A stretch of 64,000 nt of DNA from Dermatophagoides farinae (lineage: Eukaryota; Arthropoda; Arachnida; Sarcoptiformes; Pyroglyphidae): positions 2,222,501 to 2,286,500 of the forward strand of contig NC_134683.1 of assembly GCF_024713945.1 (NCBI RefSeq), given 5' to 3'. The stretch's first letter is position 1, and each line of letters begins with the position of its first letter. A program made the position numbers and the translations under genes. The notes beneath the pieces were generated by a model. That model was not told the origin of the DNA. It worked only from the letters and a program-made list of their open reading frames with translations, and ran no database searches. Positions 49,107 through 62,400 of the stretch are shown here, piece after piece.

Positions 49107-50908
49107 CTATCTTTCTGAATAAATGAATGACGGTCGTGTAGAGTATATCAACCAAAAAAAAAAAAAAAAAAAAGTTCATTTCTCTTCTCTCTGCTCTTGA
49201 TGATTCCAACGTGTGACAATGTGTGTTTATATTATCATGATATTTTGATCTTATTGTCGACACGTTTGTCAAATCAAATGAATGAATGAATGATCAAAAG
49301 TAAGTAGAGAAATGAGAATATATATCCGTCCGACAGTTGTTGGTCTCAGACACACACACACACACACACACAGTGAGATAGATATACACAGGATGACATT
49401 GATGACAACAGCCATTGGCGTCGTGTCAACAAAAACATCATTTTTGATCATAATGATTCAACAAACAAATAAACCGATAAAATTACTATGATAATGATGG
49501 CAATCATCATTGTTGAACAACAACAACAACAACAAGAATTTTGAAATCAAGTGCATTTCAAAATTTGATATCTGATATATTTAGCCACCCAGTTGGTTGA
49601 TTATAGTGATGTTGATTCTATGTGTTTTAATTTCAATGTAATCCATAAATTCAACATTTATTCCATCCATCTTTTTTTGGCTTTGAAATGAAAAATGTTA
49701 CAGATACAGACACATAGATTAAATATATATGCAGATAGAAAATTGAAACAAATAATCAAGAAGAAGAAGAAGAAGAAGAAGTGAAAAAAACCACATTCCA
49801 GATGTATTTATGAGATGACCTTTGGCCGTATGATGTTATTTTTTTTTGTCTGAAATTAAAATCATCATCATCATGTATGTAGCTTTAGCCATAGCCGCCG
49901 TAACTAATATATTCGCTTTTTCAGTTCATTTCATAGAGTTCTGTTATTCTGTTCTGTTCTGTTTTTTTTTTTTTTGACAGCAACAACAACAACAACAAAA
50001 AAAATACCCATCGGATGTGTGAATATCATCACCATTTAGATCCAGACTCATACTTTAGACTAGAAAAAAAACAACAAATTACACCGACGACATACTGAAG
50101 TTGAATAAATATTCAATAATAAATTGGACTTTGTGATAGTTTCGTATACGAAAAACAAACTACCACAATATCAACAACAACAACAACAACAATAATAACA
50201 ACAAAAACCGGGTACCACATAAAAAGGGTTGTTTTTGGTGTTCATCATCATAATATAAACAATTTATTTCAACATTAAATCATTATCCGTTTTTCTGTTG
50301 TTTTTTGTTTTTGATTTTTTATATTCATCATGTGTCTGTATATGTGTAGCTTCCGAAATTAATGTTTGAATATTCTTAACAAAAATGCTCAGGGTGTGTG
50401 TGTGTGTGTGATTCGACAAACTTCATGGCAAATTATGTAGTGTACGCACCAACTTTGTGTGTTTTTTTTCTCTTTTGGATGAAATTCATTTACTGATATA
50501 TGAATATCAATGTTTTTTTTTGATGGAAATCCATGTTTGCTTGCCATATATATGCTTTGAACCAGAAAAAAAACAGAAAAAAAATTAACACCACAGCTAC
50601 TTGACACATGAAACAGAAATAGCTGTTTGTTTTCATGTTTCAACATCTTGCTCGCTTGCTTTATATCCATATCGAATCTAGATGATGATGATGATGATGA
50701 TAAACTCAGCGGATCTGAATTTTTTTTCGTATTTTTCAATCTTGTCTTGCTTTTTATTTCTGAACAATTATTTGGCTTTTTTTTCTCGTAATGTAAACAC
50801 ACACACACACACACTTTTACTCACTTGTTTCGGGTCAATTGAGCGTTTTACATTCTTTGTGATCGTGTGCCATGTCGAATTCTCATCATCATCACAGAAG
50901 AATTTTCT

Positions 50909-50948
<40 letters not shown>

Positions 50949-53900
50949 TAACGGCAAATTATGATTTTATGTCAATGCGTGTTTTTCAAGTTTAAATTTT
51001 TCTATTTGTTTGTTTTTTTTCTCGTTTGATATGATTCGTTCTTTTTTGCAACATGCAACCATCTATTTGGCTATTTGGCCAATGAAACAAGAAAGAATTC
51101 CATCAATGAATTTAATGAATATAAATCGGCTTTCTCTTCATTTAATTCAATAATGATGCTATTTAAAAAAAAGATCATCAAAAAACATTATATTGACTTA
51201 ATGGACAATGGCCATCTAAATGTTATGGGAACATCATTCGTTGTTTCTGAAAATCCATTTAAATTTGTTATTTTTTTTTCTCATAGTTAAATAGAGAATT
51301 CTAGAGATTCTTTTCAAAAGAGAAAGAAATCATTTTGGCCATATGTTGGTGGAAAAAAATAAAATTTTTCATTGAAAATGTATGCATATATATATACACT
51401 TTACAAACATTGTCCAAATATTTCCGGGTAATTATTAGGTCTGGAATGTCAGTTTGTTTGTTTGGTAACATGAACTGAACACACACACACACACTCAACA
51501 ACAACATCCATACAAGTCGATTTCGAGGAAAAGAAGAACAAAACAAAACAAAACGAACAAACGAAAAAAAAATTTTTTTTTTTTGCTACACTTTTTGGAT
51601 TCTTGATTCTACCAGAAAAAAAATTCTCTCACTATATATTTTTTTTCAATAATGTAACATGAATTCAACACTATTTAGATACAATTTTTTTCTAAACAAT
51701 TTTACCATACGTTACGAAAAAATTCTATGAATTTTTCTTCTTTTTTTTTACCACACACACACACACAAACTATGACAGAATAAATCTGTTAATAGTCTTC
51801 TCTTTCTCTTTTTGGCAAGCTTTTAAGCTATCATCACCATTTTATCTCTTCTCGTGTAGTGTACAGTTCATTTGAACTGAAAATGATTCTCGACTAAAAA
51901 AAAACTCGTGTAATCGTGTGTGTGTGTGTGTGTGTGTATTATCCAAAAAAAAATTCATCAACATTTCATGATGATGAAGGTGGTGGTGGTGGCGATGGCG
52001 ATGGTGGTGGTGTAGAAAGAGAGAATGATGATGAAATTCTGAACCAGGAATGAATAATAACAAAAGATGAATTGGCATGAAGGAATTTGGTTCACACATT
52101 ATTCATTGTCAATAAATAATAAAGAAGAAGAAGAAAAAAATCTGATGGCAATATGTCTACTACTGTTTTGTATGTCTATCCATATATATGGAATGATGTT
52201 GTTGTTGTTGTTGTTGTTCATGTTCATGTTTCTGGTTCATTCTGGAACACTAAAATGCACATGAAAATGAACAAAAGTTCTAGAGGAAAAAAAAATAACG
52301 ATTTCAGAAGACATCATTTCACTTGGATATTTTCAGTCTACCAGTACCATCCGTTCAGTACCCTTGTAATAGACCTTAGACTGGGGTCTGGTTTCCTATT
52401 ATGTTCAAAAGATGAATTGCTTTTTTTTCGGCCGTAAAAGGTATTTTTCTTTGCATTCTCTTTTTTTTCCAATGCAATTGTTTATGTTGTTGTTGTTGTT
52501 GTTGTTGTGTGTGTGTGTGTGTGTATTGGTCGGTCACACTCTATAGTGATTCATTTTCGGTTTCACGTTCTCACAATGTGGTTACATCATCGTTGAATTG
52601 ATGTTTTTTTTTCTTCTTCTTTTTTTACTCCACAATTGTTGTTGTGTTTGTGTTGAAAAATGAAACTTCATTCCCGCCATTTATCCTGCCGTTTTTCTGC
52701 TGTTTGGTATTATTGTTGCCACTGGAGGAATAATGACAACCAGATTCTTCTTTTGCTCATTCTTGGTTGATCGTTTGAGCATCATTAATTGACAGCTGAG
52801 AACGGTATTCAAGCCCCATTATTTATTTGGATCTTTGGATATTGATGATGATGATGATTTGTTCGAGTTAGTTTCTTAAACCTAAAATGAAATTCTGTTT
52901 CTGGTTAAAATGAATCAATTCGATTCAAAAATTAAAAGGCCAATCTAATCGCATAGAGAAAAAAAATCGAAATTTCATCTTGATTCTTCAATGTAAAAAC
53001 AAATAAAAAAACAAAAATTTCGTCATCATTGAAAAACGGCATTCAACTTGCTTGATTTTTTTTCTCTCGTTTTTCGGCATCTTTTTTTTTGGTCGTTGTC
53101 ATTATATTGTATGTGTGTCTTTGTCACCAACCATCATCATCGTCATTATTCTGGTTCTTATCATTCGGGTAGCAGACATCCAGCATAGGCTTTTCTTTTC
53201 GATTGTGAATGAATGAAAACGTAGTATTCTCTTTTGCGTGCATTCTGTTTTATGTTGTTTGTAGCTGGAACTTTTAGCTGGAAATCTCTCTCGGTTTTAG
53301 TTAGAATTTTTGTTTTATTCTTTCATCAATCCTATCGAAACATGCACATGTCAAACAGACAAGAAAAAAAACGACATAAACACTCGCGCAAATCTTTATG
53401 ATGAAAAGATGAACACAAAAAAATACCTAAATAAAGAATTCAAGTGAACTGAATACTGCCCATTGGATAGAAACAAAAAAAACAAAAAATAACCGGCTTT
53501 TCTTCGGGCATTGTGTCACAAAACAAATAAGATAAAGAAAGAATTTAGTTTTCAATTACAACTAGGTCTGAACTTTGATCTTTAATTTTTTCATTTTATT
53601 TTATTTTTTTTATTCTATTTTTGGAAAAACATTTTTAGGTTTGGTTCCAGAATCGCCGTAGCAAAGAACGACGAATGAAACAAGTCAATTCATTTAGTGC
53701 TCGTCGTCATTTTTTTCGCAATAATCGTCGTGCAATGCGTCCACTTAGGCCCGGTATGACACCGGATGGTCTTGAAGATAGTCCCGAAATGGCCAATCAT
53801 AATAATGGTTTTGGTTATTTTTCTGGTAAGTTGTTTTTTTTTTCGTTTTTTTTGTTGTTGTTGTTACTGTCTTCATTATTCAAATTATTCACTTATTTAT

Positions 53901-56405
53901 TGGATGCAAATGAAATAGAAAAAAAAACTTGAATATAAATTAGGTTCGATCACCATTTTTTTGCATATGATCATTTGTCATGTATCATCATCATCATCAT
54001 CGTCGAAAGAAAGACTTCTATGTTGACCACGGTGGTTGTTGGTCATATTTCATCATCAACAGACAATGTCTGATGATCACTGATCATCGATTGATGATGA
54101 TGCCGATGATGAATGAGTTTTTCTAATTTTTTTGTTTTGTTTTGTTTTGTTTTTTTGGTTTGTTGGTTCATCAAATTTCGCTTCCTGAATTTGAAAAGAA
54201 ATTGAGCCATGCCTACTGTTTATGATGATCTAAAAATATTACTAAACAGCAAACTGTATATATGCTTATTATCATCAATCCTGATTATTGTTTTTTTTTA
54301 ATATTTTTTTTGACCAATCATCATCATCATCATTATTGATGATTGTAACCAGGCCATTTTTTCATTCAAGAAAAATTAAAAAAAAATGATAGATGAAAAT
54401 TTTATTCATTTGGTCATCCAGAAATCTCACTACACAATTCACGGGTAGATTTTTCATCGATCAGCAAAACCCATTTCGACCATCTGTACTATCTGGAACA
54501 GCTAAATTCGAACAAATCTTATGTAACTCGTAAGCCATACAGAAGATTGGAGTGTTTTTAGGCATTTCGGTAGCTCTACAACAGTAACAAAATTATCTTC
54601 TAGGCAATAATAATAATAATGATGATGATGATCATCATCATCATATTATCATCACCGACGTTGTTGTTGATGATAATAGTCGATTGTTTTTCATGTTGAT
54701 GATTATGAATATAACGATGATGATGATTGTCCAATGATTGTATTATCTTATACAAATCATTGAAGACATACATGCACACACACAATGGCTTGATATTATA
54801 GCCAGGTATTCATTTCAATAATAAAAAAAATTTCAAATAAATTAATCACGCATTCAACCGATTTCCATCATCATCTTCATCATCACATTATTTTGCTACC
54901 AGTCATGCTTAGTGGATGAGTCTAGTATAAATGTCATGCATATCTATCTATCTATCTTTAATCTAATGTGGCTAAAACAATGATGATGAAAAAAAAGGGG
55001 AACACCGGTAGTTGTTTGTGGTTTTTTTCCCTAATTTTCAATTTGTCAATTTTTTTTCGTTGTTGTTGTTGTTTTATTTCCTACATTATTCAAGTTTTGC
55101 AAAAAAAAATATTTCTGTTTATATCGTTGATGATAAAGAGATTCGATGTTTTGATTCGTTATGGCTTGTTTTTCTTTAAATTTTCGTGCTGTTGATGATG
55201 ATGATGATGATGATGATAATGGAAGAAGAAAAAGAAGAAGAAAATTTCATTGAATCAATGGAATCAATTTAGAAATAATGACTTTTCGTTTATTTGTTTG
55301 TAAAATTTGTAGTTAAAAAAAAATTTTTTTCCCAATCGTTTTCTCCATGAAATTCACATTTTTTTTTTCATTCATTCATTCAATAATCCATTCATTCAAA
55401 TCAATCGACCAATAAATCCGTTAGTCACACACACACACACACATGTACAAAAATAATTCAAAAAAAACGACTTGACTATATTGACCACCAAAAAAAACAA
55501 AACAAAACACGTGTTTTTTCTATGCAAAAAAAATAAAAATAATAAACAGGATGACCTCCAACCGAGTGTATAGTGTTCTATTTCGTTTCCTATACACGTA
55601 CAAAAACATCCACGTATTTATTATATCCTGTCTGTATCTATCAGGTAGATCAATTTAATTGACTTGATCACAATGACAGATAACGAATTGTACCAAAACA
55701 ACAACAACAATAACAACAAAAAATGCATGGCCGATTTCTCACACCATTCCTTTTTTTTTTGACCATCATGAAATTTGAACAAAAAAATGTGTCCATCACT
55801 GCCAAATATATATAGTCTAAAATCTTATGAATCTAATAATTCTTTTTTTTTCGTCTACTCATCATCATCATCATCATCATCGCTAAATCATATTTTCAAC
55901 AATCAAGGAAAAAAAATCATATTTTTCCAGGATGATGATGATCGGTCATTTGTCATGTGAACATGTCAACACTATGGTCAATTTGTGTATACGATTTGAG
56001 CTAACAACAACAACAAAAACAACAGCGTTATATGATGATGTCGTGTCGTGTCATCATCATCATGTCTTTTAATAATGTTCAAACTATATGTAGTTCAATT
56101 CTTATTTTTCAAGTTTTATATCTATTCGATCTATCTTGTTTTTTTTTCTTTCTCATTGGTGATCTCTAATATCTTTCTTCTATATAATACATATATTCAC
56201 TATGTGTGTACATACACACACACACAGACAGTTTTGTTCATTCAGATTCAGACTGAAAGACAGACCGATTTCGACAAAAAAACATTGACGGAAAGAATAA
56301 AAAATCTTTGTTCATGTTGTTTTTTTTTCTTTTTTTTTTGGTTGATTATGATTGAGCATTCTAAACACATTTTGACATATGATCAACACACATACATACA
56401 ACGTT

Positions 56406-56439
<34 letters not shown>

Positions 56440-59400
56440 GAGAATCCTATTGAGATTCAACCAGAAAATAAAAACCGCAATAGGTAGGTAGGTAGCTCTC
56501 TTTCTCTCTCTCTGAGGTTTAAGTATTGAGTGAGAATGACAGAGGGGAAACAATGAATTTAGATGATTTGTAATAATTAAAAATTATATCCACCACCACC
56601 ACCACCACCATCGCCACCACAGCGAGAAAAAAAAACCTAGAAACAAAAATCTGATCATATATATGAATCTGACACATTCACATTCATTAGATATATTACA
56701 TATTACAGACATTTTGCTCTATATTTATTCGTATAGCAAGAAAAAAAAATGAGCGATTATTGTGTGTGTGTGTGTCTATGTTATTCACATTGAATATTTC
56801 ATCATCATCATCAGCCATGAACAACAACAACAACAACAACAAATGAATATTTTCCATGTTTTGTTATGTTACATTTGAACGATGAAACGCGAAACAAAAA
56901 AAAAATCGTGATTGGTATGCGGACAATGCATAATATCTTTTCGCCTGCCTTGGTGGTGGTGGCTACATTTTGAATTGTGTGATGATGATGATGATGATGA
57001 TGTCGAATGATGAATTATTATTCGACAAAATATGTGATGTTGATGATATGGCCATCGTCATCATCAAAATCACCACCAAGTGGTCATCATCAAGGAGATA
57101 GAGTGAACAACAACAACAACAACAACAACAAAAAATGACCAATGAATGGGCAAAGAATAAAAAATATTCATTCATAGCTCCATTTTTTTTCCTCTTCTCC
57201 TCTTATTGGATTCATCCAAATTTTTTTTTTTGAATTTTCATTTTTCTTGCCCAAAATAAACAAAACGGAAATTCAAATTCAAAATGCAATCACATCATTA
57301 CAGAATCCAGATGTCATTCACAACCAGCAAAAAAAAAAAAACATTTAACACACATGTCTGGATCTTGTAATAATAATTTCAATTCTCTTTGATTATTTTT
57401 TTTTACATTTTTGGATGAATAAGAAAACAAAACAAAAAATTAGAATCAGAATTCTGTTTTGCTTTATAATTATATCCATCCATACATGTTGAGAAAGAAG
57501 TTATTTTTATTCTTGAATTTTTTTTCTTTTTTTTTTGGCACACACAGACATTTAAAAGTAACGCCCTTTTTTCATTTCGATATATTTCATTTCTTCATGT
57601 GAAAAAATTTTTTCCTTTTTTTTTCTCGAAACTAACACTGATACTATAGCCATGGCCCAATATGCCACACACACACACACATATGGAATATCTTGTTTTT
57701 TTTTTGTAAATTTTGATGATAAATTTAGCTCATAAAAAATGATTTTGGCTGAAATATGAACATCGCATCCTTATAAATGGATCTATATATTTCATTTGGT
57801 TCATTTATTTCAACTTTTTCAGTGTGGCCAAAAAAAAAAAAATTCATAAAAAAACCCTGTACAAGAAATGTTGTTGATCTTTATCTTGAATTTATTTATT
57901 TTTTAAAGCCATCATCATATATTGAATATTCATGCGCTTTTTTTCTGATTTGAATTTGTTTTATTTGAACGATAAAAAGAAAAAATTGTCATTTTGTCTT
58001 CGTGTTGATAATAATGATGATCATGGTGGTTGGTGTTGTCGGTGTTGGTGATGGTCAAATCACACTTGTATAATTCTCATTTTGATCACCATTTGGTGAT
58101 GATGGTAATGGTAATGGTGTGGTGATAATAATTATGATGATGATGATGATCGTCAATTATGATAACCATAACTAAATGACTAGCAATGAATGTTATACCT
58201 GCTGCTGCTGCTGCTCTGTGTGTGTGTGTGTGAATTTTTTTTTTTTATTTCAACATTTTCTTTGACTTTTGTCAGAAAATTTGAATTTTTTCTACTTTGA
58301 ATAATGAAGCATAAAATTCTGGAAATTTATAATTTGTCAGATTTTTCAATCTTTATAGAATAGGCCACGACCATCAATTGCATAATGATGATGATCACTG
58401 ATGATGTTGGATAATGATTATGCTGATGATGATGATGGACACATAGGTACATTTCATGTAGACAGTGCCACCCACTACTACTTACTACACCCACCATATT
58501 TTATTCAATTCATTTTTTTTTTGTTGATCATCCGAAAAGGACATGGTAATGATGATGATGATGATTTTTGGCGCACCTTAATTTGCATTTTTTTTTCGTA
58601 TGACCATTGTTTTTTTTCTTGTCTATTTTAATTGAAAATGAAACCATATCCTCTACAAACAACAACAACAACAAGTTACATTCGATGATTGAGTTTATCC
58701 ATCGAGGAAAAATGCAACATTTTTTTTCCACATTTACCAGATATAACAATTTAATTCACTAAAAAAAAACAAAAATTTTACCATTGAGTTCAATGAACAA
58801 AACATAAATGATGATGATGATGGTCAAAATATTGCTTAGTTGTTATGGTTGTTATTGTTACAAAGGTTTGAAATTCGGTAAAAAAAAAATTTTTTTTTCT
58901 TTCATTCGGGAATCATTTTTAAATGACCGTTGATGATGAATGAAAAATCATTCAAGACCGTCAAATTATTATTATTATTATTATTATGAAAAAAAAGAAT
59001 AAAAAAATTCAGAAAAAAAGATGAAAAAAAAAATTAACTCGAACGCGAAAACATGAAGAATATATATCTATATATGAAATAAAATGAATGATTTCATTTC
59101 TTTGCTCCTAGAATGGGAAAAAAATTGATGATTTATCGGATTTTTTTTCCTATCGCGTTGCCTTTCGTTTTTTTCAATATCGTTTAGAGTGTTTAGTTTT
59201 CGATCGGTCAGTCAGTCCATCGAGTTTTTTCTTTCTTCTGTTTTTTTTTGTTGTTCGGTTCAACCTGATGATGATGATGATGATCTTTCATTGGCCAAGT
59301 CAATTTCTTAATTTTTTTTTCACATTTCGATTGGTTGATTGGTCGGTTGGTTGGCCAAGGAAATGAATCAAACAAAAAAAAACCATTCGATGATGATGAT

Positions 59401-62400
59401 GATGAAGCCGAATACACAGTGAAATGGATGAAAAAAACAGGCTGCATTTGGAGAAATAAAATAAAAAAAAATCAGAGCAAAATGTTTTCAGTTTCAAATA
59501 AAGATTGTTGTTGTTTTTTTTCCTTTTTTTTCTCTAAAAGATTTAGATTCATTAATAGTTAGTGGTGTCGATGAATGAAGATGGTGAAAATGAGAAAATT
59601 CTTCACTTCAAAATAGTTTTCGAACTAACGATTTTTTTTCTTTCGTTCGTTCGTTTTTTTGTTGTTGTTGTTGATGGTTAACTATGATCAGCTTCAATGA
59701 ATTTGGTTTCAAAACCTAAAGAAAGCAAAGCAAAAAAAAAATTCAAACTCGAATAAAAGAGGAGCAGCAGAAGCTTTGAAATTCATTTATATATAGCTTC
59801 GATCGATCGATCAGGTATACACGAAGTTCTGAAAGATCATTAATTATCATTCGCGGGTTTATATACACACACACACACATGGAAAACCAAGAAAAAAAAA
59901 CAGATCAAAAAACAAGAAAAGATCGAAGACCATGATGATGATGATCATCATCATCATGATCCGGGGCCAATCTATCCATTCATTCATTCATTCATTCTTT
60001 CATCATCATCATCATATGATGAATCAGAGAGGCTAGGCATCATTTCATTTTACTCACTCAATGTCTCGGGTTTGGCCATATGGAAAAATATCTTCTTGAA
60101 TTTCTTTCTTTTTTTTCATTGAAAAATTTTGCCAAAAAAAATTGATTTTTTATTCGATATTTCCATAGTGGAAAGGGTGTACCAAACAGAATCCTCATTT
60201 GCCAATTCTCAATTCTTCAATTTATTGATTGTCTTCGAAAAAAAACAATCACAGTAGTTGTTGTTGTTGTCAACATAGTTTCCAATCCATGTGCATAAAT
60301 AAAAAATGAAAATTACTTCAGCAACAAAGAATATACAAAAAAAAATTGACAGTCTTACCCACAACACATCATCATGGTTGTTGAAACAACATTAGAAGAT
60401 CAAAATCCAGACAACAACAACAACAACAACAACAAAAAAACTCTATAAATAATAATCATCATCATCGATGATGAGCAGCAAAACTTTGCTCTCATTCTTC
60501 TAGTTGTTGTTGTTCAGTTCAGTTCAGTCTTCAATCTTCTTCTTCATCACATTCTCTCTGGACCTCCTCATGAACATTGCGTGCAAATGAATTGAATAAG
60601 AATAAAGAAAACATTGAACAACTGTCAGATGATGTTGATGATGATGATGAAAAGCCTCTTATTTATATTTATATAGAGCTGATTTTCTTTTCTTTTCTTT
60701 TCCGATTTTTGTTGCTGTTGTTTTATATATGTTCTTTTTTATTCACCATTTATTCAAATGTATTTTGAGGTTAGCATTTTGTTTGATATTATTATCATCA
60801 TCATCATCATTGGCATCGATTTTTGATTGGCTAACAATTTGTGTTTGGTAGGTGTTTCGTAGTAGTTTAGTTTTTTTTGTTTGTTTGTCTTGAATATAAA
60901 AGTCGAAATTGATATCAATATGATTATTATTTGGTTTTTGTTTTTGTTTTTTTTTTTTTTTTTTTTGGTTCTAATCATTCGATTGCGTGATTTGTGTGTT
61001 GTTATGTGTCCAAATTGTTGTTGTTTTCTGTGTGTGTGTGTGAGGTATCGATTATATCGATATCGATGTCTGTGTGTTTGAAGAGTTGTTGAAATTTGAG
61101 ATCCAAAAACACACCCATCACACTTTTTATCTTCTGTCTTAGTTTCGATTTCAATGATTTTGATGGACGAATGTTTCTTTTTCTGTCAAAATTTTGGATT
61201 TTCATTTATTTCTTGTGAAAAAAAAAGAATCACGGCAGTCGAATTAATGCCAATATATAAAAAAAAATTTAAGTTTTTTGGGTAGCCGCATCATTTTTAA
61301 GCATCACGCAATTTTTTTTTTACTTTGAAAAAATGTCAGAAGCTTTATATCAGTTGTATATTGGTGATCGATTCGATATTCTGTCTGATATTATTGTTGT
61401 TGTTGTTGGCTATTGGCTATTGGCTATTTGGAATGAATTCACTGAAAATCCAGTCACGCTTTTCACGCTTTCTTTTTCTTTTCTCGTTGTTTTCATTATT
61501 GCCTGGTTGGCATAACCTTTGACCAGGGCAACGAATTAGCCATCATTGAACATTGATTGCGGTTTTTTTTTCTTTCTCTCTGGTTTGTCTATCATTTTTT
61601 TTCTTCATGGCAATTTTTTTCGCATTTGAAAGATTTTCGCACAGTAGACGACAACGTCGAATATAATTCATTTTTTTTTTACTACCCCAACCATTCATTG
61701 TGTGCGACAATTGAATGATCATCGAATCGAATGTGTAGAATCAATCGAGATCAGACAAAAAAAAGTAGCCAGTGAAAAATAAAAATATAAAAATTTTTAA
61801 TATCAAAAAAATTTGAACACAGAAAACTCATTCTGAAGGAGTGCCTCAAAATACTATGTTCAGATCGCCTGCCTGCCTACCGAAGGTTCACAAAATTCAA
61901 TCGACTGGTTGTTTTCCCTTCTCTTTCTTTTTGTTTATTGGTTGGACAAAAAGAAAAAACAGAATTTGGCCAGTTTAGTTTACTGTCCGTATGCATTGGC
62001 CAAGATTGTGGAATAAAAAAAAAACAAAAACAAAACACATCCATCAATGTCATCATCGTAGTATGTAGAACTTTTAGAAACAATTTTTTGTTCTTCATTT
62101 CGTCGACCAGATTTCCTTTTTTTTTCTTGTTGTTCATCATCATCATAATATAACTTTGTTGGAAAAATAATCAAGCCGCAAGTTACATTTTGTTTTTGTT
62201 GTTGTTGTTGTTGTTGTTCTACTTATTTTTACTCGCGTAAAATGTTAAGGTAAATTTTATTCACCACATTGACCAAAGAGAGAGAGAGAGATAGAGAGAA
62301 AGACAAAATATTAGATGAATAGATTGTGTACAAACTAATTTGTTGTTGTTGTTGTTTTTTTTTGGAAGGGATGATCAAAAGTCAAATCATCTGACCCAAG

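Larger units (their letters stand above)
47901..53638 (+). other. Lim1: Lim1 intron 3 (5.7 kb)
   Basis: Splits the homeodomain between positions 46 and 47, a position shared with many LIM- and Prd-type homeobox genes. No nested gene seen. Carries the longest TG array (49062-49102), a CA array at 50912-50945 and many triplet repeats. Confidence 0.8.

Noticed and set aside
51075-51290. Plus-strand frame beginning [12 protein letters not shown] in Lim1 intron 3
   Set aside because: No ATG at its start, no recognised family, and ordinary AT-rich composition.
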